From NCBI GenBank assembly GCA_964019135.1, contig OZ025257.1:28318352-28382351 (forward strand): a stretch of DNA of 64,000 nt. Direction: 5' to 3'. This document shows positions 34,101-49,100 of this stretch, piece by piece (positions within the stretch are counted from its first letter, which is position 1; each line of letters begins with the position of its first letter). Made by a program: the position numbers and the translations under genes. This DNA is from Arenicola marina. Taxonomy: Eukaryota; Annelida; Polychaeta; Arenicolidae. Below the pieces are notes generated by a model. That model was given only the letters and a program-made list of their open reading frames with translations, did no database searches and was not told the DNA's origin.

Positions 34101-37100
34101 GCGGGACCGCCTGACCTAACATACCGATTAGTCTTACAACAAGCGAACCGGCGGGACCGCCTGACCTAACATACCGATTAGTCTTACAACAAGCGAACCG
34201 GCGGGACCGCCTGACCTAACATACCGATTAGTCTTACAACAAGCGAACCGGCGGGACCGCCTGACCTAACATACCGATTGGTCTTACAACAAGCGAACCG
34301 GCGGGACCTGACCTAACATACCGATTAGTCTCACAACAAGCGAACCGGCGGGATCGCCTGACCTAACATACCGATTAGTCTTACAACAAGCGAACCGGCG
34401 GGACCGCCTGACCTAACATACCGATTAGTCTTACAGCAAGCGAACCGGCTGGACCGCCTGACCTAACATACCGATTAGTCTTACAACAAGCGAACCGGCG
34501 GGACCGCCTGACCTAACATACCGATTAGTCTTGCAACAAGCGAACCGGCGGGACCGCCTGACCTAACATACCGATTAGTCTTACAACAAGCGAACCGGCG
34601 GGACCGCCTGACCTAACATACCGATTAGTCTTACAACAAGCGAACCGGCGGGACTGCCTGACCTAACATACCGATTAGTCTTACAACAAGCGAACCGGCG
34701 GGACCGCCTGACCTAACATACCGATTGGTCTTACAACAAGCGAACCGGCGGGACCTGACCTAACATACCGATTAGTCTTACAACAAGCGAACCGGCGGGA
34801 CCGCCTGACCTAACATACCGATTGGTCTTACAACAAGCGAACCGGCGGGACCGCCTGACCTAACATACCGATTAGTCTTACAACAAGCGAACCGGCGGGA
34901 CCGCCTGACCTAACATACCGATTGGTCTTACAACAAGCGAACCGGCGGGACCGCCTGACCTAACATACCGATTAGTCTTACAACAAGCGAACCGGCGGGA
35001 CCGCCTGACCTAACATACCGATTAGTCTTGCAGCAAGCGAACCGGCGGGACCGCCTGACCTAACATACCGATTAGTCTTACAACAAGCGAACCGGCGGGA
35101 CCGCCTGACCTAACATACCGATTAGTCTTACAACAAGCGAACCGGCGGGACCGCCTGACCTAACATACCGATTAGTCTTACAACAAGCGAACCGGCGGGA
35201 CCGCCTGACCTAACATACCGATTAGTCTTACAACAAGCGAACCGGCGGGACCGCCTGACCTAACATACCGATTAGTCTTACAACAAGCGAACCGGCGGGA
35301 CCGCCTGACCTAACATACCGATTAGTCTTACAGCAAGCGAACCGGCGGGACCGCCTGACCTAACATACCGATTAGTCTTACAACAAGCGAACCGGCGGGA
35401 CCGCCTGACCTAACATACCGATTAGTCTTACAACAAGCGAACCGGCGGGACCTGACCTAACATACCGATTAGTCTTACAGCAAGCGAACCGGCGGGACCG
35501 CCTGACCTAACATACCGATTAGTCTTACAACAAGCGAACCGGCGGGACCGCCTGACCTAACATACCGATTGGTCTTACAACAAGCGAACCGGCGGGACCT
35601 GACCTAACATACCGATTAGTCTTACAACAAGCGAACCGGCGGGACCGCCTGACCTAACATACCGATTAGTCTTACAACAAGCGAACCGGCGGGACCGCCT
35701 GACCTAACATACCGATTAGTCTTACAACAAGCGAACCGGCGGGACCGCCTGACCTAACATACCGATTAGTCTTACAGCAAGCGAACCGGCGGGACCGCCT
35801 GACCTAACATACCGATTGGTCTTACAACAAGCGAACCGGCGGGACCTGACCTAACATACCGATTAGTCTTACAACAAGCGAACCGGCGGGACCGCCTGAC
35901 CTAACATACCGATTAGTCTTACAACAAGCGAACCGGCGGGACCGCCTGACCTAACATACCGATTAGTCTTACAACAAGCGAACCGGCGGGACCGCCTGAC
36001 CTAACATACCGATTAGTCTTACAGCAAGCGAACCGGCGGGACCGCCTGACCTAACATACCGATTAGTCTTACAACAAGCGAACCGGCGGGACCGCCTGAC
36101 CTAACATACCGATTAGTCTTACAACAAGCGAACCGGCGGGACTGCCTGATCTAACATACCGATTAGTCTTACAAAAAGCGAACCGGCGGGACCGCCTGAC
36201 CTAACATACCGATTAGTCTTACAACAAGCGAACCGGCGGGACCGCCTGACCTAACATACCGATTAGTCTTACAACAAGCGAACCGGCGGGACCGCCTGAC
36301 CTAACATACCGATTAGTCTTACAACAAGCGAACCGGCGGGACCGCCTGACCTAACATACCGATTAGTCTTACAACAAGCGAACCGGCGGGACCGCCTGAC
36401 CTAACATACCGATTGGTCTTACAACAAGCGAACCGGCGGGACCGCCTGACCTAACATACCGATTAGTCTTACAACAAGCGAACCGGCGGGACCGCCTGAC
36501 CTAACATACCGATTGGTCTTACAACAAGCGAACCGGCGGGACCTGACCTAACATACCGATTAGTCTTACAACAAGCGAACCGGCGGGATCGCCTGACCTA
36601 ACATACCGATTAGTCTTACAACAAGCGAACCGGCGGGACCGCCTGACCTAACATACCGATTAGTCTTACAGCAAGCGAACCGGCGGGACCGCCTGACCTA
36701 ACATACCGATTAGTCTTACAACAAGCGAACCGGCGGGACCGCCTGACCTAACATACCGATTAGTCTTACAACAAGCGAACCGGCGGGACCGCCTGACCTA
36801 ACATACCGATTAGTCTTACAACAAGCGAACCGGCGGGACCGCCTGACCTAACATACCGATTAGTCTTACAACAAGCGAACCGGCGGGACCGCCTGACCTA
36901 ACATACCGATTAGTCTTACAACAAGCGAACCGGCGGGACCGCCTGACCTAACATACCGATTAGTCTTACAACAAGCGAACCGGCGGGACCGCCTGACCTA
37001 ACATACCGATTGGTCTTACAACAAGCGAACCGGCGGGACCTGACCTAACATACCGATTAGTCTTACAACAAGCGAACCGGCGGGATCGCCTGACCTAACA

Positions 37101-40100
37101 TACCGATTAGTCTTACAACAAGCGAACCGGCGGGACCGCCTGACCTAACATACCGATTAGTCTTACAGCAAGCGAACCGGCTGGACCGCCTGACCTAACA
37201 TACCGATTAGTCTTACAACAAGCGAACCGGCGGGACCGCCTGACCTAACATACCGATTAGTCTTGCAACAAGCGAACCGGCGGGACCGCCTGACCTAACA
37301 TACCGATTAGTCTTACAACAAGCGAACCGGCGGGACCGCCTGACCTAACATACCGATTAGTCTTACAACAAGCGAACCGGCGGGACCGCCTGACCTAACA
37401 TACCGATTAGTCTTACAACAAGCGAACCGGCGGGACCGCCTGACCTAACATACCGATTGGTCTTACAACAAGCGAACCGGCGGGACCTGACCTAACATAC
37501 CGATTAGTCTTACAACAAGCGAACCGGCGGGACCGCCTGACCTAACATACCGATTGGTCTTACAACAAGCGAACCGGCGGGACCGCCTGACCTAACATAC
37601 CGATTAGTCTTACAACAAGCGAACCGGCGGGACCGCCTGACCTAACATACCGATTGGTCTTACAACAAGCGAACCGGCGGGACCGCCTGACCTAACATAC
37701 CGATTAGTCTTACAACAAGCGAACCGGCGGGACCGCCTGACCTAACATACCGATTAGTCTTACAGCAAGCGAACCGGCGGGACCGCCTGACCTAACATAC
37801 CGATTAGTCTTACAACAAGCGAACCGGCGGGACCGCCTGACCTAACATACCGATTAGTCTTACAACAAGCGAACCGGCGGGACCGCCTGACCTAACATAC
37901 CGATTAGTCTTACAACAAGCGAACCGGCGGGACCGCCTGACCTAACATACCGATTAGTCTTACAACAAGCGAACCGGCGGGACCGCCTGACCTAACATAC
38001 CGATTAGTCTTACAACAAGCGAACCGGCGGGACCGCCTGACCTAACATACCGATTAGTCTTACAGCAAGCGAACCGGCGGGACCGCCTGACCTAACATAC
38101 CGATTAGTCTTACAACAAGCGAACCGGCGGGACCGCCTGACCTAACATACCGATTAGTCTTACAACAAGCGAACCGGCGGGACCTGACCTAACATACCGA
38201 TTAGTCTTACAACAAGCGAACCGGCGGGACCGCCTGACCTAACATACCGATTGGTCTTACAACAAGCGAACCGGCGGGACCGCCTGACCTAACATACCGA
38301 TTGGTCTTACAACAAGCGAACCGGCGGGACCTGACCTAACATACCGATTAGTCTTACAACAAGCGAACCGGCGGGACCGCCTGACCTAACATACCGATTA
38401 GTCTTACAACAAGCGAACCGGCGGGACCGCCTGACCTAACATACCGATTAGTCTTACAACAAGCGAACCGGCGGGACCGCCTGACCTAACATACCGATTA
38501 GTCTTACAGCAAGCGAACCGGCGGGACCGCCTGACCTAACATACCGATTGGTCTTACAACAAGCGAACCGGCGGGACCTGACCTAACATACCGATTAGTC
38601 TTACAACAAGCGAACCGGCGGGACCGCCTGACCTAACATACCGATTAGTCTTACAGCAAGCGAACCGGCGGGACCGCCTGACCTAACATACCGATTAGTC
38701 TTACAACAAGCGAACCGGCGGGATCGCCTGACCTAACATACCGATTAGTCTTACAACAAGCGAACCGGCGGGACCGCCTGACCTAACATACCGATTAGTC
38801 TTACAGCAAGCGAACCGGCTGGACCGCCTGACCTAACATACCGATTAGTCTTACAACAAGCGAACCGGCGGGACCGCCTGACCTAACATACCGATTAGTC
38901 TTGCAACAAGCGAACCGGCGGGACCGCCTGACCTAACATACCGATTAGTCTTACAACAAGCGAACCGGCGGGACCGCCTGACCTAACATACCGATTAGTC
39001 TTACAACAAGCGAACCGGCGGGACCGCCTGACCTAACATACCGATTAGTCTTACAACAAGCGAACCGGCGGGACCGCCTGACCTAACATACCGATTGGTC
39101 TTACAACAAGCGAACCGGCGGGACCTGACCTAACATACCGATTAGTCTTACAACAAGCGAACCGGCGGGACCGCCTGACCTAACATACCGATTGGTCTTA
39201 CAACAAGCGAACCGGCGGGACCGCCTGACCTAACATACCGATTAGTCTTACAACAAGCGAACCGGCGGGACCGCCTGACCTAACATACCGATTGGTCTTA
39301 CAACAAGCGAACCGGCGGGACCGCCTGACCTAACATACCGATTAGTCTTACAACAAGCGAACCGGCGGGACCGCCTGACCTAACATACCGATTAGTCTTA
39401 CAGCAAGCGAACCGGCGGGACCGCCTGACCTAACATACCGATTAGTCTTACAACAAGCGAACCGGCGGGACCGCCTGACCTAACATACCGATTAGTCTTG
39501 CAACAAGCGAACCGGCGGGACCGCCTGACCTAACATACCGATTAGTCTTACAACAAGCGAACCGGCGGGACCGCCTGACCTAACATACCGATTAGTCTTA
39601 CAACAAGCGAACCGGCGGGACCGCCTGACCTAACATACCGATTAGTCTTACAACAAGCGAACCGGCGGGACCGCCTGACCTAACATACCGATTAGTCTTA
39701 CAGCAAGCGAACCGGCGGGACCGCCTGACCTAACATACCGATTAGTCTTACAACAAGCGAACCGGCGGGACCGCCTGACCTAACATACCGATTAGTCTTA
39801 CAACAAGCGAACCGGCGGGACCTGACCTAACATACCGATTAGTCTTACAACAAGCGAACCGGCGGGACCGCCTGACCTAACATACCGATTAGTCTTACAA
39901 CAAGCGAACCGGCGGGACCGCCTGACCTAACATACCGATTGGTCTTACAACAAGCGAACCGGCGGGACCTGACCTAACATACCGATTAGTCTTACAACAA
40001 GCGAACCGGCGGGACCGCCTGACCTAACATACCGATTAGTCTTACAACAAGCGAACCGGCGGGACCGCCTGACCTAACATACCGATTAGTCTTACAACAA

Positions 40101-43100
40101 GCGAACCGGCGGGACCGCCTGACCTAACATACCGATTAGTCTTACAGCAAGCGAACCGGCGGGACCGCCTGACCTAACATACCGATTGGTCTTACAACAA
40201 GCGAACCGGCGGGACCTGACCTAACATACCGATTAGTCTTACAACAAGCGAACCGGCGGGACCGCCTGACCTAACATACCGATTAGTCTTACAACAAGCG
40301 AACCGGCGGGACCGCCTGACCTAACATACCGATTAGTCTTACAACAAGCGAACCGGCGGGACCGCCTGACCTAACATACCGATTAGTCTTACAGCAAGCG
40401 AACCGGCGGGACCGCCTGACCTAACATACCGATTAGTCTTACAACAAGCGAACCGGCGGGACCGCCTGACCTAACATACCGATTAGTCTTACAACAAGCG
40501 AACCGGCGGGACCGCCTGACCTAACATACCGATTGGTCTTACAACAAGCGAACCGGCGGGACCGCCTGACCTAACATACCGATTAGTCTTACAACAAGCG
40601 AACCGGCGGGACCTGACCTAACATACCGATTAGTCTTACAACAAGCGAACCGGCGGGACCGCCTGACCTAACATACCGATTAGTCTTACAACAAGCGAAC
40701 CGGCGGGACCGCCTGACCTAACATACCGATTGGTCTTACAACAAGCGAACCGGCGGGACCTGACCTAACATACCGATTAGTCTTACAACAAGCGAACCGG
40801 CGGGACCGCCTGACCTAACATACCGATTAGTCTTACAACAAGCGAACCGGCGGGACCGCCTGACCTAACATACCGATTAGTCTTACAACAAGCGAACCGG
40901 CGGGACCTGACCTAACATACCGATTAGTCTTACAACAAGCGAACCGGCGGGACCTGACCTAACATACCGATTAGTCTTACAACAAGCGAACCGGCGGGAC
41001 CGCCTGACCTAACATACCGATTGGTCTTACAACAAGCGAACCGGCGGGACCGCCTGACCTAACATACCGATTAGTCTTACAACAAGCGAACCGGCGGGAC
41101 CGCCTGACCTAACATACCGATTAGTCTTACAACAAGCGAACCGGCGGGACCGCCTGACCTAACATACCGATTAGTCTTACAGCAAGCGAACCGGCGGGAC
41201 CGCCTGACCTAACATACCGATTAGTCTTACAACAAGCGAACCGGCGGGACCGCCTGACCTAACATACCGATTAGTCTTACAACAAGCGAACCGGCGGGAC
41301 CGCCTGACCTAACATACCGATTAGTCTTACAACAAGCGAACCGGCGGGACCTGACCTAACATACCGATTAGTCTTACAACAAGCGAACCGGCGGGACCGC
41401 CTGACCTAACATACCGATTAGTCTTACAACAAGCGAACCGGCGGGACCTGACCTAACATACCGATTAGTCTTACAACAAGCGAACCGGCGGGACCTGACC
41501 TAACATACCGATTAGTCTTACAACAAGCGAACCGGCGGGACCGCCTGACCTAACATACCGATTGGTCTTACAACAAGCGAACCGGCGGGACCGCCTGACC
41601 TAACATACCGATTGGTCTTACAACAAGCGAACCGGCGGGACCGCCTGACCTAACATACCGATTAGTCTTACAACAAGCGAACCGGCGGGACCGCCTGACC
41701 TAACATACCGATTAGTCTTACAACAAGCGAACCGGCGGGACCTGACCTAACATACCGATTAGTCTTACAACAAGCGAACCGGCGGGACCGCCTGACCTAA
41801 CATACCGATTAGTCTTACAACAAGCGAACCGGCGGGACCGCCTGACCTAACATACCGATTAGTCTTACAACAAGCGAACCGGCGGGACCTGACCTAACAT
41901 ACCGATTAGTCTTACAACAAGCGAACCGGCGGGACCTGACCTAACATACCGATTAGTCTTACAACAAGCGAACCGGCGGGACCGCCTGACCTAACATACC
42001 GATTGGTCTTACAACAAGCGAACCGGCGGGACCGCCTGACCTAACATACCGATTAGTCTTACAACAAGCGAACCGGCGGGACCGCCTGACCTAACATACC
42101 GATTAGTCTTACAACAAGCGAACCGGCGGGACCGCCTGACCTAACATACCGATTAGTCTTACAGCAAGCGAACCGGCGGGACCGCCTGACCTAACATACC
42201 GATTAGTCTTACAACAAGCGAACCGGCGGGACCGCCTGACCTAACATACCGATTAGTCTTACAACAAGCGAACCGGCGGGACCTGACCTAACATACCGAT
42301 TAGTCTTACAACAAGCGAACCGGCGGGACCGCCTGACCTAACATACCGATTAGTCTTACAACAAGCGAACCGGCGGGACCGCCTGACCTAACATACCGAT
42401 TGGTCTTACAACAAGCGAACCGGCGGGACCTGACCTAACATACCGATTAGTCTTACAACAAGCGAACCGGCGGGACCTGACCTAACATACCGATTAGTCT
42501 TACAACAAGCGAACCGGCGGGACCGCCTGACCGAACATACCGATTAGTCTTACAACAAGCGAACCGGCGGGACGTGACCTAACATACCGATTGGTCTTAC
42601 AACAAGCGAACCGGCGGGACCGCCTGACCTAACATACCGATTAGTCTTACAACAAGCGAACCGGCGGGACCGCCTGACCTAACATACCGATTAGTCTTAC
42701 AACAAGCGAACCGGCGGGACCTGACCTAACATACCGATTAGTCTTACAACAAGCGAACCGGCGGGACCTGACCTAACATACCGATTAGTCTTACAACAAG
42801 CGAACCGGCGGGACCGCCTGACCTAACATACCGATTGGTCTTACAACAAGCGAACCGGCGGGACCGCCTGACCTAACATACCGATTGGTCTTACAACAAG
42901 CGAACCGGCGGGACCGCCTGACCTAACATACCGATTAGTCTTACAACAAGCGAACCGGCGGGACCGCCTGACCTAACATACCGATTGGTCTTACAACAAG
43001 CGAACCGGCGGGACCGCCTGACCTAACATACCGATTGGTCTTACAACAAGCGAACCGGCGGGACTGCCTGACCTAACATACCGATTAGTCTTACAACAAG

Positions 43101-46100
43101 CGAACCGGCGGGACCGCCTGACCTAACATACCGATTAGTCTTACAACAAGCGAACCGGCGGGACCGCCTGACCTAACATACCGATTAGTCTTACAACAAG
43201 CGAACCGGCGGGACCGCCTGACCTAACATACCGATTAGTCTTACAACAAGCGAACCGGCGGGACCGCCTGACCTAACATACCGATTAGTCTTACAACAAG
43301 CGAACCGGCGGGACCGCCTGACCTAACATACCGATTAGTCTTACAACAAGCGAACCGGCGGGACCGCCTGACCTAACATACCGATTAGTCTTACAGCAAG
43401 CGAACCGGCGGGACCGCCTGACCTAACATACCGATTAGTCTTACAACAAGCGAACCGGCGGGACCGCCTGACCTAACATACCGATTAGTCTTACAACAAG
43501 CGAACCGGCGGGACCTGACCTAACATACCGATTAGTCTTACAACAAGCGAACCGGCGGGACCGCCTGACCTAACATACCGATTAGTCTTACAACAAGCGA
43601 ACCGGCGGGACCGCCTGACCTAACATACCGATTGGTCTTACAACAAGCGAACCGGCGGGACCTGACCTAACATACCGATTAGTCTTACAACAAGCGAACC
43701 GGCGGGACCGCCTGACCTAACATACCGATTAGTCTTACAACAAGCGAACCGGCGGGACCGCCTGACCTAACATACCGATTAGTCTTACAACAAGCGAACC
43801 GGCGGGACCGCCTGACCTAACATACCGATTAGTCTTACAGCAAGCGAACCGGCGGGACCGCCTGACCTAACATACCGATTGGTCTTACAACAAGCGAACC
43901 GGCGGGACCTAACCTAACATACCGATTAGTCTTACAACAAGCGAACCGGCGGGACCGCCTGACCTAACATACCGATTAGTCTTACAACAAGCGAACCGGC
44001 GGGACCGCCTGACCTAACATACCGATTAGTCTTACAACAAGCGAACCGGCGGGACCGCCTGACCTAACATACCGATTAGTCTTACAGCAAGCGAACCGGC
44101 GGGACCGCCTGACCTAACATACCGATTAGTCTTACAACAAGCGAACCGGCGGGACCGCCTGACCTAACATACCGATTAGTCTTACAACAAGCGAACCGGC
44201 GGGACCGCCTGACCTAACATACCGATTGGTCTTACAACAAGCGAACCGGCGGGACCGCCTGACCTAACATACCGATTAGTCTTACAACAAGCGAACCGGC
44301 GGGACCTGACCTAACATACCGATTAGTCTTACAACAAGCGAACCGGCGGGACCGCCTGACCTAACATACCGATTAGTCTTACAACAAGCGAACCGGCGGG
44401 ACCGCCTGACCTAACATACCGATTGGTCTTACAACAAGCGAACCGGCGGGACCTGACCTAACATACCGATTAGTCTTACAACAAGCGAACCGGCGGGACC
44501 GCCTGACCTAACATACCGATTAGTCTTACAACAAGCGAACCGGCGGGACCTGACCTAACATACCGATTAGTCTTACAACAAGCGAACCGGCGGGACCTGA
44601 CCTAACATACCGATTAGTCTTACAACAAGCGAACCGGCGGGACCGCCTGACCTAACATACCGATTGGTCTTACAACAAGCGAACCGGCGGGACCGCCTGA
44701 CCTAACATACCGATTAGTCTTACAACAAGCGAACCGGCGGGACCGCCTGACCTAACATACCGATTAGTCTTACAACAAGCGAACCGGCGGGACCGCCTGA
44801 CCTAACATACCGATTAGTCTTACAGCAAGCGAACCGGCGGGACCGCCTGACCTAACATACCGATTAGTCTTACAACAAGCGAACCGGCGGGACCGCCTGA
44901 CCTAACATACCGATTAGTCTTACAACAAGCGAACCGGCGGGACCGCCTGACCTAACATACCGATTAGTCTTACAACAAGCGAACCGGCGGGACCTGACCT
45001 AACATACCGATTAGTCTTACAACAAGCGAACCGGCGGGACCGCCTGACCTAACATACCGATTAGTCTTACAACAAGCGAACCGGCGGGACCTGACCTAAC
45101 ATACCGATTGGTCTTACAACAAGCGAACCGGCGGGACCTGACCTAACATACCGATTAGTCTTACAACAAGCGAACCGGCGGGACCGCCTGACCTAACATA
45201 CCGATTAGTCTTACAACAAGCGAACCGGCGGGACCTGACCTAACATACCGATTAGTCTTACAACAAGCGAACCGGCGGGACCTGACCTAACATACCGATT
45301 AGTCTTACAACAAGCGAACCGGCGGGACCGCCTGACCTAACATACCGATTGGTCTTACAACAAGCGAACCGGCGGGACCGCCTGACCTAACATACCGATT
45401 AGTCTTACAACAAGCGAACCGGCGGGACCGCCTGACCTAACATACCGATTAGTCTTACAACAAGCGAACCGGCGGGACCTGACCTAACATACCGATTAGT
45501 CTTACAACAAGCGAACCGGCGGGACCTGACCTAACATACCGATTAGTCTTACAACAAGCGAACCGGCGGGACCGCCTGACCTAACATACCGATTGGTCTT
45601 ACAACAAGCGAACCGGCGGGACCGCCTGACCTAACATACCGATTAGTCTTACAACAAGCGAACCGGCGGGACCGCCTGACCTAACATACCGATTAGTCTT
45701 ACAACAAGCGAACCGGCGGGACCGCCTGACCTAACATACCGATTGGTCTTACAACAAGCGAACCGGCGGGACCTGACCTAACATACCGATTAGTCTTACA
45801 ACAAGCGAACCGGCGGGACCGCCTGACCTAACATACCGATTAGTCTTACAACAAGCGAACCGGCGGGACCGCCTGACCTAACATACCGATTAGTCTTACA
45901 ACAAGCGAACCGGCGGGACCTGACCTAACATACCGATTAGTCTTACAACAAGCGAACCGGCGGGACCTGACCTAACATACCGATTAGTCTTACAACAAGC
46001 GAACCGGCGGGACCGCCTGACCTAACATACCGATTGGTCTTACAACAAGCGAACCGGCGGGACCGCCTGACCTAACATACCGATTAGTCTTACAACAAGC

Positions 46101-49100
46101 GAACCGGCGGGACCGCCTGACCTAACATACCGATTAGTCTTACAACAAGCGAACCGGCGGGACCGCCTGACCTAACATACCGATTAGTCTTACAGCAAGC
46201 GAACCGGCGGGACCGCCTGACCTAACATACCGATTAGTCTTACAACAAGCGAACCGGCGGGACCGCCTGACCTAACATACCGATTAGTCTTACAACAAGC
46301 GAACCGGCGGGACCTGACCTAACATACCGATTAGTCTTACAACAAGCGAACCGGCGGGACCGCCTGACCTAACATACCGATTAGTCTTACAACAAGCGAG
46401 CCGGCGGGACCGCCTGACCTAACATACCGATTGGTCTTACAACAAGCGAACCGGCGGGACCTGACCTAACATACCGATTAGTCTTACAACAAGCGAACCG
46501 GCGGGACCGCCTGACCTAACATACCGATTAGTCTTACAACAAGCGAACCGGCGGGACCTGACCTAACATACCGATTAGTCTTACAACAAGCGAACCGGCG
46601 GGACCGCCTGACCTAACATACCGATTAGTCTTACAACAAGCGAACCGGCGGGACGTGACCTAACATACCGATTGGTCTTACAACAAGCGAACCGGCGGGA
46701 CCGCCTGACCTAACATACCGATTAGTCTTACAACAAGCGAACCGGCGGGACCGCCTGACCTAACATACCGATTAGTCTTACAACAAGCGAACCGGCGGGA
46801 CCTGACCTAACATACCGATTAGTCTTACAACAAGCGAACCGGCGGGACCTGACCTAACATACCGATTAGTCTTACAACAAGCGAACCGGCGGGACCGCCT
46901 GACCTAACATACCGATTGGTCTTACAACAAGCGAACCGGCGGGACCGCCTGACCTAACATACCGATTGGTCTTACAACAAGCGAACCGGCGGGACCGCCT
47001 GACCTAACATACCGATTAGTCTTACAACAAGCGAACCGGCGGGACCGCCTGACCTAACATACCGATTGGTCTTACAACAAGCGAACCGGCGGGACCGCCT
47101 GACCTAACATACCGATTGGTCTTACAACAAGCGAACCGGCGGGACTGCCTGACCTAACATACCGATTAGTCTTACAACAAGCGAACCGGCGGGACCGCCT
47201 GACCTAACATACCGATTAGTCTTACAACAAGCGAACCGGCGGGACCGCCTGACCTAACATACCGATTAGTCTTACAACAAGCGAACCGGCGGGACCGCCT
47301 GACCTAACATACCGATTAGTCTTACAACAAGCGAACCGGCGGGACCGCCTGACCTAACATACCGATTAGTCTTACAACAAGCGAACCGGCGGGACCGCCT
47401 GACCTAACATACCGATTAGTCTTACAACAAGCGAACCGGCGGGACCTGACCTAACATACCGATTGGTCTTACAACAAGCGAACCGGCGGGACCGCCTGAC
47501 CTAACATACCGATTAGTCTTATAATCCGCCTGTGATCGAAGCAAGTGACGACCGTGGGGAAGTCCTACGATCACATGGCCGACGTTCTACCCACTGAGCT
47601 AGCCGGGCTTTATTACGACTGGTAGTGTTTGAACCCAGTAACATCATTTGACATTCTAGGGCTGCTGTTATGAAGCAGGAGATTGAAGCATTGAAGCGGC
47701 GCGAGGCCGAGGAAACCGCTACTCTGGAAAATATGGTGCAACAAGTGGAGTCTAATCTTTTGACGTCTACGGTAAGAAATTCGATGCTACTTTTATTGAT
47801 ACATGTCAGTCTGAGCTTGTCTTTCCTTGGACATCCATTGAAAGACATCCATTCCTTTATTCATAAATCACAATGTACTAATATCGAGTTAAATTTAGGT
47901 GTCTTTTATTTTTACCCCAGGGTCGCTAAACACACTGTGAGTACTATAGATGTTCGTTTACTTCCTAAACAAGACAACTATTACAAGTATTGCAATGTCA
48001 ATTCATTTATTGTCATGAAGGGCGTCCATTATGGACAATTTTTGTGCAATCTGGAGGAAATGTGAACTACGACGTGAAAGTTTATTGTGTTCTTGTGTTA
48101 CACTATATATTTTAAATTGTGTTTTTATATTTTAAAATTATATAGCAAAGAGCCGCCAAAGCCGAAAACACGATAGCGAAGCTCCGGCAAGAAGTACATT
48201 CACTACAGGTAATATAGTGCTGAAATTATATTCAATTTGACATACAATTGGTAAGTAGGCTGCAGATCAACATGCCATGGGTTCGCGCCCTGGCACCTAA
48301 ACGAGGGACATGTTTCATCCAACCCCATTGCATTGTCCCGAGGACTATATCAGCCCGGCCTTCATGTGAACATATGGAACCTACATGTTGCATTATATAT
48401 CGACGTTACCAGAAAATACATGTTATATCTGATGTTGCTAAATCGTTATTTTGTCTAGATTCTATGCCATTTTTTTGTAGATTGTGTGCAATCTTCTTTC
48501 AATAATGATCCGCGGTGCTATTTCTAAATGTTCCATGCTCGCCGAAACATTTGCCGATGTGATCTGGCACTTGACTTGATACATCTTGTTTACTTGATTC
48601 CTTTTGACAGAGTCAAGCACAGAGTCTAAGCTTAGAAAACGATGCACTTCGCGGAGGGGCCAACGTCGCACCGGATGACGTACTCAGAGAGAAGGCCCGA
48701 TACGCGTCTGAGCAGCTGGCGACAGCCGCCAAGAACGCAGAAATCACTATTAAGTGAGTGTTGGGACTTAAAGCGGGTGTCCAACGTAATTTAATCGCGA
48801 TCTGCACCGCGTCATTTTGCCGGGAGCAGTGACGCATATTGTGACTATTCATATGGCGCCGCCTTACGTTATAACTCGCGGAGAGAGAAATCAGGGCTGC
48901 GATTTACAAATGAACAGCGGCAGTTCCAAGTCGCGCAGTAGCGCAAGATCTTAGTCTTTCATGGAAAAGTACCGTCCAAACAAATTGATACACGTCTTGC
49001 GACGATCGACTCCGCAACAGTGCTATGATTGGAGTTAGAATCGCAGCTATATATCACGATTATCACGCTCTCTTGTTTTGCTCACACAATAGGGGCAATT

